The notes beneath the pieces were generated by a model that saw only the letters and a list, made by a program, of their open reading frames with translations, had not been told where the DNA came from and did no database searches. From positions 110,087-117,426 of the forward strand of contig DJWL01000199.1 of the NCBI GenBank assembly GCA_002441545.1: 7,340 bases of DNA. The letters run 5' to 3'. This stretch comes from Flavobacteriaceae bacterium UBA6231. Its GTDB lineage: Bacteria > Bacteroidota > Bacteroidia > Flavobacteriales > Flavobacteriaceae. Below are positions 5,203 to 7,340 of this stretch, in pieces. Positions within the stretch are counted from its first letter, which is position 1. Each line of letters opens with the position of its first letter. The position numbers were made by a program, and so were the translations under genes.

Positions 5203-6344
5203 TTGAAGTAGCTAACAGATTGCATACCGTTGAAGAATACTATTTCTCTAAAAAATTAAGAGAAGTTAATTTGCTTATTGCAAACGGGAAACCAATTATA
5301 AATTTAGGAATTGGAAGCCCAGATTTGGCACCACCACAAAAAGTAATTGAAGCTATTACAAATAGTCTTCAAGATCCTAATGCGCATAAATACCAAAGTT
5401 ATCAAGGATTGCCAGAGTTAAGAGATACCATGGCTGCATTTTATAAAGATCACTTTAATGTGTCGTTAAATCCAGCAAATGAGATTTTACCATTAATGGG
5501 AAGTAAGGAAGGCATTATGCATATCTCAATGGCTTATTTAAACGAAGGCGATGAAGTTTTAATTCCAAATCCAGGCTACCCAACATATGAATCTGTTACC
5601 AAATTAGTAGGAGCAAAACCAATTTTTTATGAATTAGATGCAGCTAATAATTGGTCGCCAGATTTAAAAGCATTGTCACTACAAGACTTGAGTAAAGTAA
5701 AAATAATGTGGGTAAACTATCCGCACATGCCTACAGGTGCCATGCCAAGTAAGTATTTATTTGAAGAGTTGGTAGCTTTTGGGAAAAAACATAACATTTT
5801 AATTGTAAATGATAATCCTTACAGTTTTGTTTTAAATGATGTTCAACAAAGTCTTTTAAGTGTGCCTGGAGCCAAAGAGGTTTGTTTAGAACTTAATTCT
5901 TTAAGCAAAACTTTTAATATGGCAGGTTGGCGTGTAGGAATGGTGATTGGTGATGGTAAACATATTAGTAATGTTTTAAAGGTGAAAAGCAATATGGATT
6001 CCGGAATGTTTTATGGAATTCAAAAAGGAGCAATTGAAGCTTTAAAGTGTACAAAAATGTGGTTCTCTACTTTAAACAGCGTTTATAAGCAACGAAGAGA
6101 TTTGGTTTGGAAATTAGCAGATGCTTTAGGTTGTACCTATGATAAAGAAGCAACAGGATTGTTTGTTTGGGCAAAATTACCAGCAGGATTAAAATCAGAA
6201 GAATTTATAGATTCAGTACTTAAAAACAATCATATTTTCATAACTCCAGGAACTATTTTTGGAAGCAAGGGAGAAGGTTATATTCGTTTTTCTTTATGTG
6301 CATCTACAGAAGTTTTAGAAGAAGCAATAGAAAGAGTTAAGTAA
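5199..6344 (+). CDS. PLP-dependent class I/II aminotransferase of the phe/tyr operon
   Basis: This 381-residue fold-type I aminotransferase probably transfers an amino group to phenylpyruvate and 4-hydroxyphenylpyruvate, or to prephenate to make arogenate. Its operon position suggests this but cannot separate the two. Visible features are LGIGSPDLAPP at 36-46, KYQSYQGLPELR at 64-75, GSKEG at 101-105 in the cofactor-phosphate loop, D205 and Y208 in NDNPY as the pyridine-ring contacts, the Schiff-base Lys K237 in SLSKTFNMAGWR with R244 as phosphate ligand, and R363 in YIRFSL as substrate-carboxylate ligand. In the normally invariant NPxNPTG motif this protein has NYPHMPTG at 173-180, with Met177 replacing the Asn that contacts the PLP ring oxygen. 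The start overlaps the pheA stop by ATGA. Aspartate or other amino donors are possible. Confidence 0.9.
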   Translation: MIEVANRLHTVEEYYFSKKLREVNLLIANGKPIINLGIGSPDLAPPQKVIEAITNSLQDPNAHKYQSYQGLPELRDTMAAFYKDHFNVSLNPANEILPLMGSKEGIMHISMAYLNEGDEVLIPNPGYPTYESVTKLVGAKPIFYELDAANNWSPDLKALSLQDLSKVKIMWVNYPHMPTGAMPSKYLFEELVAFGKKHNILIVNDNPYSFVLNDVQQSLLSVPGAKEVCLELNSLSKTFNMAGWRVGMVIGDGKHISNVLKVKSNMDSGMFYGIQKGAIEALKCTKMWFSTLNSVYKQRRDLVWKLADALGCTYDKEATGLFVWAKLPAGLKSEEFIDSVLKNNHIFITPGTIFGSKGEGYIRFSLCASTEVLEEAIERVK

Positions 6345-6345
6345 A

Positions 6346-6432
6346 ATGAGGAAAAAATGTTTTAATATAGAAGGAATCGATTCAACACTAATTGCGTCTG
6401 ACAATATTATAAAAATAAAAACTATCAGATGA
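6346..6432 (+). CDS. 28-codon ORF linking the aminotransferase gene and tyrA
   Basis: The space between the aminotransferase stop and tyrA is entirely open in one frame. It starts with ATG one base after the upstream stop and ends with TGA overlapping the tyrA start as ATGA. The 28-residue product begins MRKKCFNIEGID, with a basic start, one Cys and no membrane segment. I recognise no family. It may be a small protein, or a translation relay that carries ribosomes from one gene to the next. It could also be chance, because 84 open bases are not rare in AT-rich DNA; the precise fit at both ends is the argument for it. Confidence 0.4.
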   Translation: MRKKCFNIEGIDSTLIASDNIIKIKTIR

Positions 6433-7280
6433 AAAATGTATACATTATAGGAGTTGGACTAATTGGAGGAAGTTTCGCTTTAGATTTAAAAAAGCTTAAT
6501 CCAGATGTTGTCATTTATGGGTTAGATTTTAATCCAGTCCATCTTGAAGAAGCTCTTGCTTTAAATATTATTGATGAGAAAGCAGAATTTGCCGATTTAA
6601 AAAATGCTGATTTGGTTATTCTTTCAATTCCTGTAGATGCTTCAACTAATATAATATTAAATATACTTGATATCATATCAGATGATGCTTTGGTTGCAGA
6701 TGTAGGCTCAACAAAATTAGATATTTGTAAAATGACTACTAATCATCCAAAACGAAGAAATTTTTTAGCGATGCATCCTATTGCGGGAACAGAGTTTTCA
6801 GGGCCAAGAGCAGCTATTAATGGATTATTTCAAAATAAAGCCAATATTATTTGTGAGGTTGAAAAAACAGCTTTTAAATTACAGGAAAAAGCATTAAAGC
6901 TATTTGCTGAAATGGGAATGCGTATAAGATATATGAATCCAGAGGCTCATGATAAACATATTGCATACGTATCACATTTATCACATATAAGTTCCTTTAT
7001 GCTAGGTAAAACTGTTATTGAAAAAGAAAAGAATGAGCGTGATATTTTTGATATGGCTGGTAGTGGATTTGCTTCAACAGTAAGATTAGCTAAAAGTTCA
7101 CCAGCCATGTGGGCCCCAATTTTTAAGCAAAATAAAGCCAATGTTGTTGAAACATTAGAAGAGTATATTAATAACCTCACTCACTTTAAAAATTTAATGC
7201 AGGATGATAATTTTGAAGAAATTTTTAATGAGATGAAAAACACAAATCACATAAAAGATATTTTAAAAGGAATTGCTTAA
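6429..7280 (+). CDS. tyrA: Prephenate dehydrogenase (TyrA)
   Basis: This enzyme oxidatively decarboxylates prephenate to 4-hydroxyphenylpyruvate using NAD(P)+, in tyrosine synthesis. The 283 residues form an N-terminal Rossmann domain with GVGLIGGS at 8-15 and D33 at the end of the second strand, which suggests NAD+ preference. DVGSTK at 91-96 and HPIAGTEFSG at 116-125 follow, with H116 at the position of an active-site His. The helical C-terminal domain has AYVSHLSHISS at 179-189, with the second active-site His in SHLSH, and R219 in ASTVRLA, where the substrate-binding Arg is expected. There is no ACT domain, so no obvious feedback module. Arogenate dehydrogenase activity cannot be excluded. 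It is in the operon downstream of the aminotransferase and 11 bases before the next gene. Confidence 0.94.
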   Translation: MKNVYIIGVGLIGGSFALDLKKLNPDVVIYGLDFNPVHLEEALALNIIDEKAEFADLKNADLVILSIPVDASTNIILNILDIISDDALVADVGSTKLDICKMTTNHPKRRNFLAMHPIAGTEFSGPRAAINGLFQNKANIICEVEKTAFKLQEKALKLFAEMGMRIRYMNPEAHDKHIAYVSHLSHISSFMLGKTVIEKEKNERDIFDMAGSGFASTVRLAKSSPAMWAPIFKQNKANVVETLEEYINNLTHFKNLMQDDNFEEIFNEMKNTNHIKDILKGIA

Positions 7281-7291
7281 GCAGTAAAATT

Positions 7292-7340
7292 ATGGAAAAC
7301 AAGAAAGAGTTAAGAACCTGGTTAGATGATTTAAAATTAA
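7292..7340 (+). CDS. Probable bifunctional DAHP synthase / chorismate mutase, 5' end only
   Basis: Only 16 codons are present before the window ends: MENKKELRTWLDDLKL. This matches my memory of the start of the Flavobacteriia 3-deoxy-7-phosphoheptulonate synthase fused to a type II chorismate mutase, which usually follows tyrA in this operon. The enzyme would make the first shikimate-pathway intermediate and also turn chorismate into prephenate, which supplies the mutase activity lacking in this PheA. No catalytic motif is within view, so the call rests on the N-terminus and gene order. Confidence 0.68.
   Translation, partial: MENKKELRTWLDDLKL

Noticed and set aside
6947..7180. 77-codon minus-strand ORF within tyrA
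   Set aside because: It is antisense to the active-site region of tyrA; a shadow frame.

Overview
The window is AT-rich, about two thirds A+T by eye. Its gene content fits the phylum Bacteroidota, most likely family Flavobacteriaceae. The clues are a GldA-type ABC ATPase, a GIN-domain lipoprotein, a Bacteroidota-style acyloxyacyl hydrolase-like barrel, TAnnTTTG-type -7 promoter elements, few Shine-Dalgarno sequences, and the order pheA - aminotransferase - tyrA - DAHP synthase/chorismate mutase. No mobile element, CRISPR array, tRNA or rRNA was seen.

Left part (1-3106, + strand): a small unrecognised gene overlaps metF (5,10-methylenetetrahydrofolate reductase) by ATGA. A second pair follows, also joined by ATGA: a secreted PagL-like outer-membrane barrel and a GIN-domain (DUF2807) lipoprotein. 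Middle (3107-4003, - strand): gldA runs back toward the lipoprotein gene, and the two stop codons abut with no spacer.

Right part (4004-7340, + strand): this is the most interesting region. A 371-base intergenic region precedes a phenylalanine/tyrosine operon: pheA (prephenate dehydratase), a PLP aminotransferase, a 28-codon ORF, tyrA (prephenate dehydrogenase), and the first 16 codons of a probable bifunctional DAHP synthase/chorismate mutase. The intergenic region appears to hold a complete ribosome-mediated transcription attenuator. It has a 27-codon leader ORF in which 9 of 12 consecutive residues are Phe or Tyr. It also has a 9-bp protector stem, a perfect 10-bp antiterminator stem, and a competing 10-bp GGAA-loop terminator with a T run ending 4 bases before the pheA start codon. 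The leader reads both amino acids that the operon makes. The logic resembles enterobacterial pheL/trpL, but it sits in a different phylum.

The genes would work together as follows. DAHP synthase/chorismate mutase feeds prephenate. PheA and TyrA convert it to phenylpyruvate and 4-hydroxyphenylpyruvate. The aminotransferase completes Phe and Tyr (or aminates prephenate). The leader would let transcription proceed only when charged tRNA-Phe or tRNA-Tyr runs low. All RNA folding here was done by eye, and no homology search was possible.
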